From assembly GCA_026129545.1 (NCBI GenBank), contig JAHCHX010000001.1, forward strand, positions 1,673,501 to 1,737,500: a stretch of 64,000 nucleotides of DNA, given 5' to 3'. The position numbers and the translations under genes are program-made. The DNA is from Saprospiraceae bacterium. Lineage in GTDB: Bacteria; Bacteroidota; Bacteroidia; Chitinophagales; Saprospiraceae. Below, in pieces: positions 35,497 through 43,251 of the stretch (its first letter is position 1; each line of letters opens with the position of its first letter). The notes below the pieces were generated by a model, which saw nothing but the letters and a program-made list of their open reading frames with translations, searched no databases and had not been told where the DNA came from.

Positions 35497-35667
35497 CGAG
35501 AGTGTTCAGAAAACTGTGTCATCCCAAGGGAGACGATGAGATAACACAGAGGCACGAAGGACACAGAGTTTTGGTTTTCAATAATTTACATTCCTTTAAG
35601 CACGGTGTGTATTGCGTAAAAAGAAAACATCCGGTATGGTTTGACACACTTTTCTGAACACTCTCGA
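35497..35667. mobile_element. 171-bp inverted-repeat (MITE-like) element
   Basis: Arms of 26 bp at 35497-35522 and 35642-35667 match with a single mismatch. The outer part, GAGAGTGTTCAGAAAA, resembles ends of IS256-like (mutator) elements, which is a recollection and not a search result. The interior holds an ACACAGAGGCACGAAGGACA segment and no gene. No target duplication was found. It ends 37 bp from the Uma2-like start codon and so forms its upstream region. Confidence 0.7.
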
Positions 35668-35752
35668 TTTTTCAAAAAAACAGGGGCGACTTGTGGCCGC
35701 CCCTTATCGTGCATAAGAGTTTTCCAAAATAAAAACAGTGTGCCGTGTACCG

Positions 35753-36223
35753 TCAAATCACCTTGTCGGCGCACGACGACGAGGCAAAAGCATCGGGCTT
35801 GGCCTTGAACACGAAGCCCATGCTCAGGATGTAGCCCATTGCCTCTTTTAGTGCCGTGTTGCTCTCGAACGACGGGTCGGTGTTGATGTCGGCGTGCACC
35901 TCAAGCGCCACATCGTGCTCGTCGAGCAGGTGGCAGAGCGCGTAGGCAACCTCCACCGAGCGCCCCACTTCCAATATCATGCGCTCGCGCAGGGTTGTCT
36001 TGCGGGTCGTTTTGTCGTTTGAGATGAACATAAAACCACCGCGTTTCTCGCGCAAAAACACGATGACGGTCGCGTAATGCACCTCGTCGCCGATGACTTG
36101 AGAATCGGTGCCGATGCACACTTTGAGTTTGTGACCAGCCGCTTTTTCACGCCGGATGGTCTCTTCCACTGCCGAGAGCAGCGGCAATTCGATGCGTTGG
36201 CCGTTGAGCCTTCTCCACTCCAT
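35753..36223 (-). CDS. DUF458 (YkuK-like) RNase H-fold protein
   Basis: The 156-aa protein matches the YkuK/DUF458 family: LKVCIGTDSQVIG near residues 33-45, with the first acidic residue of an RNase H-like fold, HYATVIVFLREKRGG, and VHADINTDPSFESN towards the end. Family members are uncharacterised and predicted to be nuclease-like. The C-terminus is SSSCADKVI. It diverges from the DUF4442 gene at 36405. Confidence 0.85.
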   Translation of the reverse strand: MEWRRLNGQRIELPLLSAVEETIRREKAAGHKLKVCIGTDSQVIGDEVHYATVIVFLREKRGGFMFISNDKTTRKTTLRERMILEVGRSVEVAYALCHLLDEHDVALEVHADINTDPSFESNTALKEAMGYILSMGFVFKAKPDAFASSSCADKVI

Positions 36224-36374
36224 GGTGTTTACTGATTGGTTATGAAAAATGATGGCACTTTAAATCTCGAATATGCTGGCCAAAAAGGGCTGCGCAAAAT
36301 TTGCACGGCCAAAAATGGCACTTTTCCCCTAAAAAGTTTTACGCCTCGACAAAATTTAATGTTCCGTTAAACAA

Positions 36375-36382
36375 TACATTTG
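36375..36382 (+). promoter_or_regulatory. Candidate Bacteroidota -7 box upstream of the DUF4442 gene
   Basis: TACATTTG fits the TAnnTTTG consensus of the primary sigma factor in Bacteroidota and lies 22 bp before ATG 36405. No clear TTTG -33 box was found at the usual distance, so support is partial. Confidence 0.4.
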
Positions 36383-36404
36383 CCCGCCAAGTTTCCCAGA
36401 CAGC

Positions 36405-36884
36405 ATGACACCAGCATCTTTCCAACAATTGGTCAACACGCCGTGGCGCATGCGCCTTTTTATGTTGTGGAAACTTCCCGCAGCATGGTTTATGGGTATA
36501 AGCATCCGGCATTGCGACGGGGAGCGAGCGGTGGTGCGCTTGCCTTATCGGTGGCGCTCACAGAATCCTTTTCGCTCCATCTACTTTGCGGCACAATGTG
36601 CTGCGGGAGAAATGTCAACCGGGATGTTGGCGCTCATGCACCTGCAAGGCAAGGCTGCCGTTTCGATGCTTGTGACCAAAGTGGAGGCCGAGTTTTTAAA
36701 AAAAGCATCTGCAACATTGCTGTTTACCTGTGAGGATGGGAAGGCTTTGGAGGCTTCGATTCAGCAGGCCTTGGAGACGGGCGAACCGCAGGTTTTCAAG
36801 GCAACTTCTATTGGCACACTACCCGACGGGACGGAAGCAGCGAGGATATGGATTACTTGGTCGTTCAAAAGAAAAGGGACATAA
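36405..36884 (+). CDS. DUF4442 hotdog-fold thioesterase-like protein
   Basis: The 159-aa protein resembles DUF4442 members, which adopt a hotdog fold related to thioesterases. LPYRWRSQNPFRSIYFAAQ and AAGEMSTGMLALMHLQGK lie at the central helix, and VTKVEAEFLKKASATLLFTC forms the following strands. No specific substrate is known. It is preceded by a TACATTTG box and diverges from the DUF458 gene. Confidence 0.8.
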   Translation: MTPASFQQLVNTPWRMRLFMLWKLPAAWFMGISIRHCDGERAVVRLPYRWRSQNPFRSIYFAAQCAAGEMSTGMLALMHLQGKAAVSMLVTKVEAEFLKKASATLLFTCEDGKALEASIQQALETGEPQVFKATSIGTLPDGTEAARIWITWSFKRKGT

Positions 36885-36911
36885 CTTGGGTAGAAGATGG
36901 ATGGAGACTGT

Positions 36912-37256
36912 TCAGAAAAGCAACGGCCTCATGTCCAAAATTTCTTGCCAAACCACCGCTACCGTCGCCAAAACAGGATAATAAACATTGCGCACATAGA
37001 ACTTGAGCCTACGGCGGTTGGGCCTGAAGCCCATTTTTTCAAAAAGGTGAGAATAAAAAGTCGTGTGTTCTTCCTCGCTCAGGTTGTGCTCCTTGTTCAC
37101 CAAGCAGCGGCCAAAAATGGCAAATTGTATCATGACAGCCGCATACACTGGCAGCGACCACTGCCAACTAAATAAGAACGGGGCTACCCACGCCAGCAGG
37201 GTGACGAGCAGGTGTAGCCAAAAGAACAAGTTGGATTTCAATGTTTGAGTAGTCAT
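36912..37256 (-). CDS. Small membrane protein, uncharacterised
   Basis: The 114-aa protein has two hydrophobic segments (FWLHLLVTLLAWVAPFLF and LPVYAAVMIQFAIFG) followed by a basic soluble part (KMGFRPNRRRLKFYVRNVYY) and a third hydrophobic stretch. Proteins with this layout occur in Bacteroidota, but I do not recognise a named family. A TTG two codons upstream was rejected in favour of ATG 37256. The GNAT gene lies 24 bp upstream, probably in the same transcript. Confidence 0.65.
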   Translation of the reverse strand: MTTQTLKSNLFFWLHLLVTLLAWVAPFLFSWQWSLPVYAAVMIQFAIFGRCLVNKEHNLSEEEHTTFYSHLFEKMGFRPNRRRLKFYVRNVYYPVLATVAVVWQEILDMRPLLF

Positions 37257-37280
37257 TTTCAATGCTTTGCCGAACTTTCC

Positions 37281-37814
37281 CTAAAGCGGTTTTCGCATGA
37301 GCCAGTCAGGCTGCGGGTCGTCGCCCACCCAAAAGGTTTCGATGCCAAAGATAGTGTATCCGTGTCGCTCGTAGAATTGTATGGTGCGCGGCGATTTTTG
37401 CCACACGCTGAGCCACACCCAAGTCGCGCTGGTTTCGCGGGCGCGTTGTTCCACAAATTGCAGCAATTCCGCTCCAAGCCCTTGGCTTTGAACATCTTGG
37501 CGTACATAGATGCGTTCGAGTTGAAGTGCCTTGCCAAAAAATTGGCCCGATGGCTGGGGGGCATCATCTGCTGGGGGGCTTTTGTCAATATTCAATTTCA
37601 AATAGGCTATTGGCTCGCCGTTTTTCATCGCAAAATAAAACTCTGAGCTGGATGCGGCGAGTTCGGCTCGCATATTTTCCAATGAAAAATTCTCACTGCA
37701 ATATGCTTCAAATGCGACTGGGTCATTTTGGGTCTGCCACGCGTCGCGGAAGGTGCGCTCGGCGAGGGTGCGGAGGGTTTCCGCATCGGCTGGTTGGACT
37801 TTTTTGATGGTCAT
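37281..37814 (-). CDS. GNAT family N-acetyltransferase
   Basis: The 177-aa protein has the GNAT fold: VQPADAETLRTLAERTFRDA at the start, LERIYVRQDVQSQGLGAELL, where Q-S-Q-G-L-G is the acetyl-CoA phosphate loop, and WVWLSVWQKSPRTIQFYERH, the motif B strand and helix. The ending GIETFWVGDDPQPDWLMRK is typical of this subgroup. The substrate is unknown. The frame extends to 37874, but the match begins at ATG 37814. It diverges from the EAD11-like gene. Confidence 0.9.
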   Translation of the reverse strand: MTIKKVQPADAETLRTLAERTFRDAWQTQNDPVAFEAYCSENFSLENMRAELAASSSEFYFAMKNGEPIAYLKLNIDKSPPADDAPQPSGQFFGKALQLERIYVRQDVQSQGLGAELLQFVEQRARETSATWVWLSVWQKSPRTIQFYERHGYTIFGIETFWVGDDPQPDWLMRKPL

Positions 37815-37919
37815 GTTCGACACTCGGTTTGACCCGGCAAATGTTGAAAAAACCGCCCAATTCGGTCTTGTCATTTTGAAGAAACAATTTCGTTTGCCAG
37901 CGCAAAAATCGCCCGCCGC

Positions 37920-38435
37920 ATGAATTCACCCATCGAAGCAATCAAACAGGCCGTCGCCGAAAACCGCACGAGCGATGCGCTCTCCCGCCTGCTCGAACTC
38001 ACGCAAAGGAACAAGCAACTCCATGACGCCATCCACATCGTGTTGGCCGAGTTCAACGACCTGACTTCGCAACGACTCAAAGGCACAATTGACAACAGCG
38101 AAGCCACCCGGCGGCTGAATGTCATTCACGATAAAATTCTTGTTGCGTTGGGGGCTTTTGATAGTGCGGGGAGGGTGCTGCCGGGGAGTGCATCTGTTAA
38201 AAAGAACACAGCCACCTCTACTCTAAAAACAATTGCTTTCTCTTTGCTTGGGGCTGGCTCTGTTGTATTTCTTTTGGGTTGGTGGTATTACAAAACCCAT
38301 GACAATGACGCTTCTATTGAAAATCAAGAAATTATTTATCTGTTTAGGGAGACTGGTATTTACCTGCTTATTGCTGGGGCAACATCTTTTGTAGGGTACA
38401 TAATCGCGTTGGTCCTAAAGGCCATTCAAAAATAA
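37920..38435 (+). CDS. EAD11-like domain protein with two transmembrane helices
   Basis: The first ~75 residues (IKQAVAENRTSDALSRLL, VLAEFNDLTSQRLKGTID, NVIHDKILVALG) resemble Effector-associated domain 11, a small helical adaptor found in predicted bacterial conflict and signalling systems. Two TM segments follow near residues 103-123 and 146-166, separated by a short acidic loop. In such systems adaptor domains join sensors to effectors, and a two-TM module could act as a membrane effector (inference). No partner gene with a second EAD is seen nearby. The domain assignment rests on pattern similarity only. Confidence 0.6.
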   Translation: MNSPIEAIKQAVAENRTSDALSRLLELTQRNKQLHDAIHIVLAEFNDLTSQRLKGTIDNSEATRRLNVIHDKILVALGAFDSAGRVLPGSASVKKNTATSTLKTIAFSLLGAGSVVFLLGWWYYKTHDNDASIENQEIIYLFRETGIYLLIAGATSFVGYIIALVLKAIQK

Positions 38436-38441
38436 CGAGCC

Positions 38442-38546
38442 TCCCTTTTTTGTCATGTTGGAAACATCTGTCCGCTCTACGAGGGGAAAACCGCGTGAAA
38501 ACCGCCCGTAGAGCGGACAGATCCTTACAAGGATGACAAAAAGGGA
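38442..38546. terminator. Large compound hairpin after the EAD11-like gene
   Basis: An inner perfect 16-bp stem (38466-38481 with 38507-38522) is nested within an outer stem (about 38442-38455 with 38533-38546, containing CCCTTTTTTGTCAT and its near complement). It starts 7 bp after the stop at 38435 and is followed by the converging toxin-antitoxin pair, so it may terminate transcripts from both sides. Confidence 0.7.
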
Positions 38547-38626
38547 AGTAGCAAAAATTTACGCAGTCACCACAATCGCCCGCTGGTTCATTTCAACCAC
38601 GTCGTTGTGTGTCAATTCTCTCATAA

Positions 38627-38911
38627 TCAGGGAAAAATTAGCCTCGAAGAGAAGAAGTAAATCACTGTTCTGATATTTCCGGTGGTGAGGAAAAGAAGTT
38701 TGTGAGGCACGCGCAAGAGCAAAAATCGTTTCAGGAAATCAGAATCTTTGGAAATTACCACCCGGCTTTCTTTTACGCTTTTCTTGCAGATATCAAGGTC
38801 GGGCATTTGCTGCCCCGCCCGCAAAGTGTTGACATGAACAGCGTCGAATCCTTTTGCCAAAAGGAAGCGACAGAGCGATTCCGGCAACTGTTCATCCACA
38901 AAAAACTTCAT
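38627..38911 (-). CDS. DUF5615 PIN-like toxin
   Basis: The 94-aa protein has FFVDEQLPESLCRFLLAKGF at its N-terminus and VVISKDSDFLKRFLLL, the two acidic blocks of DUF5615, a PIN-like RNase family. LLFLTTGNIRTVIY is the usual next strand. It overlaps the DUF433 antitoxin by 4 bp. The C-terminus is short compared with many relatives. It is expected to cleave RNA when not bound by the antitoxin, but activity is not shown here. Confidence 0.85.
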   Translation of the reverse strand: MKFFVDEQLPESLCRFLLAKGFDAVHVNTLRAGQQMPDLDICKKSVKESRVVISKDSDFLKRFLLLRVPHKLLFLTTGNIRTVIYFFSSRLIFP

Positions 38912-39141
38912 GCCGCCGATTGAAGGTCAAAAGTTTTGAATTGGGCGAGCCGGGCGGCAAATTCGAGGCTGGCCAATATGTCATTTTCCTCCAAGCCGGG
39001 ATAGTCGGCCAAAATCTCTTCATGGGTCATACCCGCCGACAACAATTCCAGAATGGTCGCTACCAGCATCCGCGAGCCGCGAATGGTGGGTTTGCCGTGA
39101 CATATTTCCGGGTTGACCGTGATTCGTTCTTGCAAGCGCAT
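38908..39141 (-). CDS. DUF433 antitoxin
   Basis: The 77-aa protein matches DUF433: ITVNPEICHGKPTIRGSRM and VATILELLSAGMTHEEILAD, then LEENDILASLEFAARL. DUF433 proteins are helical DNA-binding-like antitoxins paired with DUF5615 toxins. A longer frame begins at 39183, but the family match begins at ATG 39141. It is the first gene of the pair and has a good promoter 18 bp upstream. Confidence 0.87.
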   Translation of the reverse strand: MRLQERITVNPEICHGKPTIRGSRMLVATILELLSAGMTHEEILADYPGLEENDILASLEFAARLAQFKTFDLQSAA

Positions 39142-39158
39142 ATTTTTGAAAATTTTTA

Positions 39159-39191
39159 CAAAGTTATCAAAAAAACCATCCACTCAGCAAA
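39159..39191 (-). promoter_or_regulatory. Bacteroidota-type promoter of the toxin-antitoxin pair
   Basis: On the minus strand, TTTG (39191-39188) is followed after 21 bases by TAACTTTG (39166-39159), a full match to the -33 / -7 pattern TTTG-N-TAnnTTTG. The DUF433 ATG is 18 bp downstream. Confidence 0.6.
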
Positions 39192-39213
39192 CAACGACCC
39201 TAAATGACCTCAA

Positions 39214-40857
39214 TTACACTTGAATCACCCCCACATTAAACTTCTCCACCGGCGCGTTGTTCGCCGCTTCGATGCCCATCGAAATCCATTGGCGAGTGTC
39301 GCGCGGGTCAATGATGGCATCCACCCAGAGGCGGGCGGCGGCGTAGTAGGGTGAGGTCTGGGCGATGTAGCGGGCTTTTATTTTTTCAAAAAGTTCTTTT
39401 TCCGCAGCCGGGTCGGGGGCTTCGCCTTTGCCTTTTAGAGTCTCTACTTGTATCTGTGTCAAGACTTTGGCGGCCTGTTCGCCGCCCATGACGGCGATTT
39501 TGGCGGTCGGCCAAGCGGCGATGAGGCGCGGGTCGTAGGCTTTGCCGCACATGGCGTAATTGCCCGCGCCATAGGAGTTGCCGATGACGATGCTGAATTT
39601 CGGCACGGTCGAGTTGGACACGGCGTTCACCATTTTCGCGCCGTCTTTGATGATGCCGCCGTGTTCGGAGCGCGTGCCGACCATGAAGCCCGTCACGTCG
39701 TGGAGGAACACGAGGGGGATTTTTTTCTGGTTGCAATTCAGGATAAATCGCGTGGCCTTGTCCGCCGAATCCGAATAAATGACGCCGCCAAACTGGATTT
39801 CGCCTTTCGCATTTTTGCTGACCAAACGGTTGTTCGCCACAATGCCCACCGCCCAGCCATCTATGCGGGCGTAAGCGGTGATGATGGTTTTGCCGTAATG
39901 TTCTTTATACTGCGTGAGTTTGCCCTCGTCCACGAGGCGGCGCAGAAGTTCGACCGTGTCGTAGGGTTTTGCGCCGTTTTCAGGGTAAATTTCAAAAATA
40001 TCGTCGGGTTTGCCAAAGGCAGGTTGCGGCTCGATGCGGTCGAACCCGGCATTTTCAAATCGGCCAAATTTATCCACCAAATCCTTCACCGTGTCGAGGC
40101 AGGTTTTGTCGTCAGGCATTTTGTAGTCGGTCACGCCAGAGATTTCGGAGTGCGTGGCCGCGCCGCCGAGGGTTTCCTGGTCGGCATTTTCGCCGATGGC
40201 GGCTTTCACGAGGTAGGGGCCGGCGAGAAAAACGGAGCCGGTTTTTTCCACAATCAAAGCCTCGTCGGACATGATGGGGAGGTACGCGCCGCCCGCCACG
40301 CAAGCGCCCATGATGGCGGCGATTTGAGGAATTCCGGCGGACGACATCTTCGCGTTGTTGCGGAAAATCCGTCCGAAATGTTCTTTATCAGGGAAAATTT
40401 CGTCCTGCATGGGTAGGTAAACGCCCGCTGAGTCCACGAGGTAAATGATGGGCAGACGGTTTTCCATCGCGATTTCCTGCGCCCGCAAATTCTTTTTGCC
40501 CGTGATGGGAAACCACGCCCCGGCCTTCACGGTCGCATCGTTGGCGACGACGATGACTTGCCGCCCGCGCACGTAACCGATGACGACCACTACCCCACCC
40601 GCCGGGCAGCCGCCGTGTTCCTGGTACATCTCGTAGCCTGCGAACGCGCCGACTTCGATGCGGGGTTTGTCTTTATCCAGCAGATATTCGATGCGTTCGC
40701 GGGCGGTCATTTTGCCCTGTTGGTGAAGTTTTTCGATGCGCTTTGGGCCGCCGCCTTCGTGGATTTTTTCGAGTCGGCGATTCAGGTTGGAGACAGCGAG
40801 TTTGAAAGCATCGGTGTTTTTTTCGGCTTCAAGGCTGAGAGTGTTTGTGGTGGACAT
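39214..40857 (-). CDS. Acyl-CoA carboxylase carboxyltransferase (beta) subunit
   Basis: The 547-aa protein transfers CO2 from carboxybiotin to an acyl-CoA. YLVDSAGVYLPMQDEIFPD and EHFGRIFRNNAKMSSAGIPQ resemble methylcrotonoyl-CoA carboxylase beta subunits. IMGACVAGGAYLPIMSDE and FLHDVTGFMVGTRSEHGG are the oxyanion-hole loops, and IVIGNSYGAGNYAMCGKAYD is also typical. A 3-methylcrotonyl- or propionyl-CoA substrate cannot be separated with certainty. The biotin carboxylase subunit is not in the window. It diverges from the DUF3667 gene. Confidence 0.93.
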   Translation of the reverse strand: MSTTNTLSLEAEKNTDAFKLAVSNLNRRLEKIHEGGGPKRIEKLHQQGKMTARERIEYLLDKDKPRIEVGAFAGYEMYQEHGGCPAGGVVVVIGYVRGRQVIVVANDATVKAGAWFPITGKKNLRAQEIAMENRLPIIYLVDSAGVYLPMQDEIFPDKEHFGRIFRNNAKMSSAGIPQIAAIMGACVAGGAYLPIMSDEALIVEKTGSVFLAGPYLVKAAIGENADQETLGGAATHSEISGVTDYKMPDDKTCLDTVKDLVDKFGRFENAGFDRIEPQPAFGKPDDIFEIYPENGAKPYDTVELLRRLVDEGKLTQYKEHYGKTIITAYARIDGWAVGIVANNRLVSKNAKGEIQFGGVIYSDSADKATRFILNCNQKKIPLVFLHDVTGFMVGTRSEHGGIIKDGAKMVNAVSNSTVPKFSIVIGNSYGAGNYAMCGKAYDPRLIAAWPTAKIAVMGGEQAAKVLTQIQVETLKGKGEAPDPAAEKELFEKIKARYIAQTSPYYAAARLWVDAIIDPRDTRQWISMGIEAANNAPVEKFNVGVIQV

Positions 40858-40870
40858 GGTCGGACTGGTT

Positions 40871-40891
40871 CGATTTACGATTTACGATTTT
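40871..40891. repeat. Heptanucleotide array (CGATTTA)x3
   Basis: Three seven-base units, CGATTTA, CGATTTA and CGATTTT, lie 14 bp upstream of the carboxyltransferase start. They are the reverse complement of the units at 41030-41064. Confidence 0.8.
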
Positions 40892-41029
40892 GGATGTACG
40901 ATTGCCGAGCAAGACTTTGCGATTGATGATTTGGGCGAGCAAAAGTCTGTGGAAAATTCATGAAACCGAAATGTACGGCAGGTTTGGGAATAGGGAAACT
41001 TGTATGTTTCCGACAAAATCCGACCAATC

Positions 41030-41064
41030 AATCGTAAATCGTAAATCGTAAATCGTAAATCGCA
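41030..41064. repeat. Heptanucleotide array (AATCGTA)x5
   Basis: Four perfect AATCGTA units and one AATCGCA directly precede the DUF3667 start (41074). Together with the inverted array at 40871-40891 it frames the divergent intergenic region. Confidence 0.9.
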
Positions 41065-41073
41065 TATCAGACC

Positions 41074-41862
41074 ATGGCAACTTGTAAAAACTGCGCACAC
41101 GAGTTCGAGGGAAAATTCTGCCCTCAATGCGGGCAGAAAGCAAAGACGAAACGCATCACCACCAAGCAGGTATTCAAAGAGGCGCGGGAACGGCTCTTCC
41201 ACTACGACCAAGGCTTCTTTTACACGATGAAGGAAATGTTGGTGCGCCCCGGCCATAGCGTGAGAGAGTATCTGGAGGGCAAAAGGGTGCGACATTTCAA
41301 GCCACTCAAATTTTTGTTTTGGTCAGCGGCTATCAATTTCTTGATTTTCCATTACATCGGCCTTGACAAGGAGTTGATGCAAAAGTTGTCGGACCAACAA
41401 CAAGGCAGTCACCCCATCGGCCAGCGATTGTCGCAAAAAGTTTTTCAGGTGCTCAGCGACCACCCTGCCCTCATGCTTTTTTGCATGATTCCTTTCATTG
41501 CCTTTTGGTCGTGGCTTTTGTTTCGACGGAGAGGCTACAACTACGCCGAACATTTTGTGCTCAACACCTTTTTGATGGGCGAACTAACGATGGCAAGCGT
41601 CGTCACCTTGCCCATCTCAAAGTTTTTGAGCAGCGTTTCGACTACTGCTTGGCCGATGACGTTGTTCTCGCTCATGCTTTGGGTGGTATATTTTGGCTGG
41701 GCTTACAGTCAATTGTTGCAGCATCGCAAAATTGGGGTCTGGCTGAAGGGAGGCTTGTCTATTTTGCTGGGATACATCTTTTTGATAATGGTCATCACGA
41801 TTTTTGTGGTCATCGTCATCATCTTTTTCAGGCCTCAAATGGAGGCTTGGCTGGCGAGTTGA
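41074..41862 (+). CDS. DUF3667 membrane protein with N-terminal zinc ribbon
   Basis: The 262-aa protein begins CKNCAHEFEGKFCPQCGQK, a four-Cys zinc ribbon, followed by LFHYDQGFFYTMKEMLVRPG, the DUF3667 hallmark. Five hydrophobic segments follow, for example FLFWSAAINFLIFHYIG and LGYIFLIMVITIFVVIVIIF. The family is common in Bacteroidota and has no known function. It starts 9 bp after a heptamer array. Confidence 0.9.
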   Translation: MATCKNCAHEFEGKFCPQCGQKAKTKRITTKQVFKEARERLFHYDQGFFYTMKEMLVRPGHSVREYLEGKRVRHFKPLKFLFWSAAINFLIFHYIGLDKELMQKLSDQQQGSHPIGQRLSQKVFQVLSDHPALMLFCMIPFIAFWSWLLFRRRGYNYAEHFVLNTFLMGELTMASVVTLPISKFLSSVSTTAWPMTLFSLMLWVVYFGWAYSQLLQHRKIGVWLKGGLSILLGYIFLIMVITIFVVIVIIFFRPQMEAWLAS

Positions 41863-41887
41863 TGACCGCGTTAGGCATTCAGGCAAA

Positions 41888-41998
41888 CCATACATTGATT
41901 CGTTACGATTTGCCAGTTCACCATGGTTGCTCTTCTTGATTTTGAGCAGGTTGCGCTTATTGCCATACCCAAAACTTGAGAGTTCGAGGTATAGAAGT
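41888..41998 (-). repeat. Dispersed ~110-bp intergenic repeat, copy C
   Basis: Its reverse complement reads CTATACCTCGAACTCTCAAG, AATAAGCGCAACCTGCTC, AAAATCAAGAAGAGCAACCA and AACGAATCAATGTATGG, matching copies at 22681 and 46647. It lies 26 bp beyond the DUF3667 stop, and its own orientation is opposite to that gene. Confidence 0.82.
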
Positions 41999-42093
41999 TG
42001 ACTGTTTTGGCGTTTGACATCAATCTCTTGTTCAGGCGATGATTTGAAATCACCACACATTTTCAACACCCCGCTTCAACCCATTATTCGAAT

Positions 42094-42256
42094 AGACTTG
42101 TTGCGGTGGAGGGCTTTGAGAGAAGGGGATTGTCATTTTTTCGACTGGCAAGGCAAATTTTGCAGTCGAAATCCGGCATATTCGGCGAAAAATTTAACGA
42201 AGCCAGTCGGAAAAAGGGCTTTCCCTTCACCCAAAGGCATCTACCGCAACAAGTCT
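42094..42256. mobile_element. 163-bp MITE-like element, copy 1
   Basis: It is bounded by perfect 14-bp terminal inverted repeats (AGACTTGTTGCGGT and ACCGCAACAAGTCT). The base triplet AAT occurs just outside both ends, suggesting a 3-bp target duplication. The interior has nested palindromic segments such as TTCGACTG / CAGTCGAA and no transposase. A near-identical copy is at 61458-61619. Confidence 0.85.
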
Positions 42257-42381
42257 AATACCTATCGTCAAATGAAACGCCGGATATTTTGATGAGTCCT
42301 AATCGGGCGCTCAACAAGTGTCGTTGATTTTAGGGAATGCCCTATTTTTGGCTCAGTCGAACTGAACAAGCATCAATCGTG

Positions 42382-42389
42382 TAAGTTTG
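42382..42389 (+). promoter_or_regulatory. Candidate -7 box upstream of the superoxide dismutase
   Basis: TAAGTTTG matches TAnnTTTG and lies 61 bp before ATG 42451. No TTTG box was found at the right spacing, so the call is tentative. Confidence 0.35.
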
Positions 42390-42450
42390 CCCCATCCTTG
42401 ACGATTCCGAACCCAACTCACTACTCACCATCCGTTAATTCACAACTTCT

Positions 42451-43233
42451 ATGGAAAAAAGAACCTTTCTAAAAACAAGCCTTGTTCTTGGCATTGCCGC
42501 TGCGGCTGCCCCCATTCTAAAAGCTTGCAAAGGCTCGTCAAAAAATCCAAGCGCCACCACAGGCTACCCGGTCATTCCGCCTCCAAAAATGCGGCGCACC
42601 ACCCCCTTCGAATTGCCCAAACTTCCCTACGACATCGCCGCACTGGAGCCGCACATTGACAAAATGACGATGGAAATCCATCATGGCCGCCACCACAACG
42701 CCTACGTCTCCAACCTCAACGAGGCCGTCAAGAACACCGTGTATGCTGAATACGAGTTGGAAGACATCGTGACGCGCGTTACCTCCAGCGACGAGGACAA
42801 AAAAATCCGCAACAACGCGGGCGGCCACTGGAACCACACATTTTTCTGGCAAATCATGGCCCCTCCATCCAACGGAGGCGGAGGCCTTCCTTTTGGGCAA
42901 TTGGCCACCGCCATCAATAGCCAATTCGGCTCGTTTGAAAAATTTCAGGAAGAATTTGGCAACGCAGCCAAAAGCGTGTTTGGCTCTGGTTGGGCTTGGC
43001 TATGTGTGGGGAAAGACAAAGGCCTATTCATCAGCACGACACCCAATCAGGACAACCCGTTGATGCTCAGCATCGTGAAGCAAACAGGCACCCCCATTCT
43101 TGGCCTTGATGTGTGGGAACACGCCTACTATCTCAAGTATCAAAACAAGCGCCCCGACTATGTGACGGCCTTCTGGAACCTCATCCATTGGAAAGAGGTA
43201 GGGCTGCGATATGAAAAGGCATTGTTCGGATAA
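42451..43233 (+). CDS. Exported Fe/Mn superoxide dismutase
   Basis: The 260-aa protein has an extra N-terminal leader: a basic KRTFLKTS start, a hydrophobic stretch (LVLGIAAAAAPIL) and Cys26, consistent with a Tat-like or lipoprotein signal. The mature part is a complete Fe/Mn-SOD. His77 in MEIHHGRHHNAYV, the His in GHWNHTFFW, the Asp and His in LDVWEHAYY, and GSGWAWL are the metal ligands and neighbours. It converts superoxide to hydrogen peroxide and oxygen, probably in the periplasm or at the cell surface. Fe and Mn preference cannot be read. Confidence 0.93.
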   Translation: MEKRTFLKTSLVLGIAAAAAPILKACKGSSKNPSATTGYPVIPPPKMRRTTPFELPKLPYDIAALEPHIDKMTMEIHHGRHHNAYVSNLNEAVKNTVYAEYELEDIVTRVTSSDEDKKIRNNAGGHWNHTFFWQIMAPPSNGGGGLPFGQLATAINSQFGSFEKFQEEFGNAAKSVFGSGWAWLCVGKDKGLFISTTPNQDNPLMLSIVKQTGTPILGLDVWEHAYYLKYQNKRPDYVTAFWNLIHWKEVGLRYEKALFG

Positions 43234-43251
43234 GAATGTGCCCGCGTGGAA

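Larger units (their letters stand above)
41863..42450. other. 588-bp intergenic region composed largely of repeats
   Basis: It contains dispersed-repeat copy C (41888-41998, minus orientation), a MITE-like element (42094-42256) and, from about 42300, the upstream region of the superoxide dismutase gene with a TAAGTTTG box. The rest shows no gene; short frames there fall inside the repeats. Confidence 0.8.

Noticed and set aside
39448..40416. 322-codon + strand frame opposite the carboxyltransferase
   Set aside because: Antisense shadow of a well-supported gene.
41863..42450. Short frames in the intergenic region as small genes
   Set aside because: They lie in the dispersed repeat and MITE and recur only because the repeats do.
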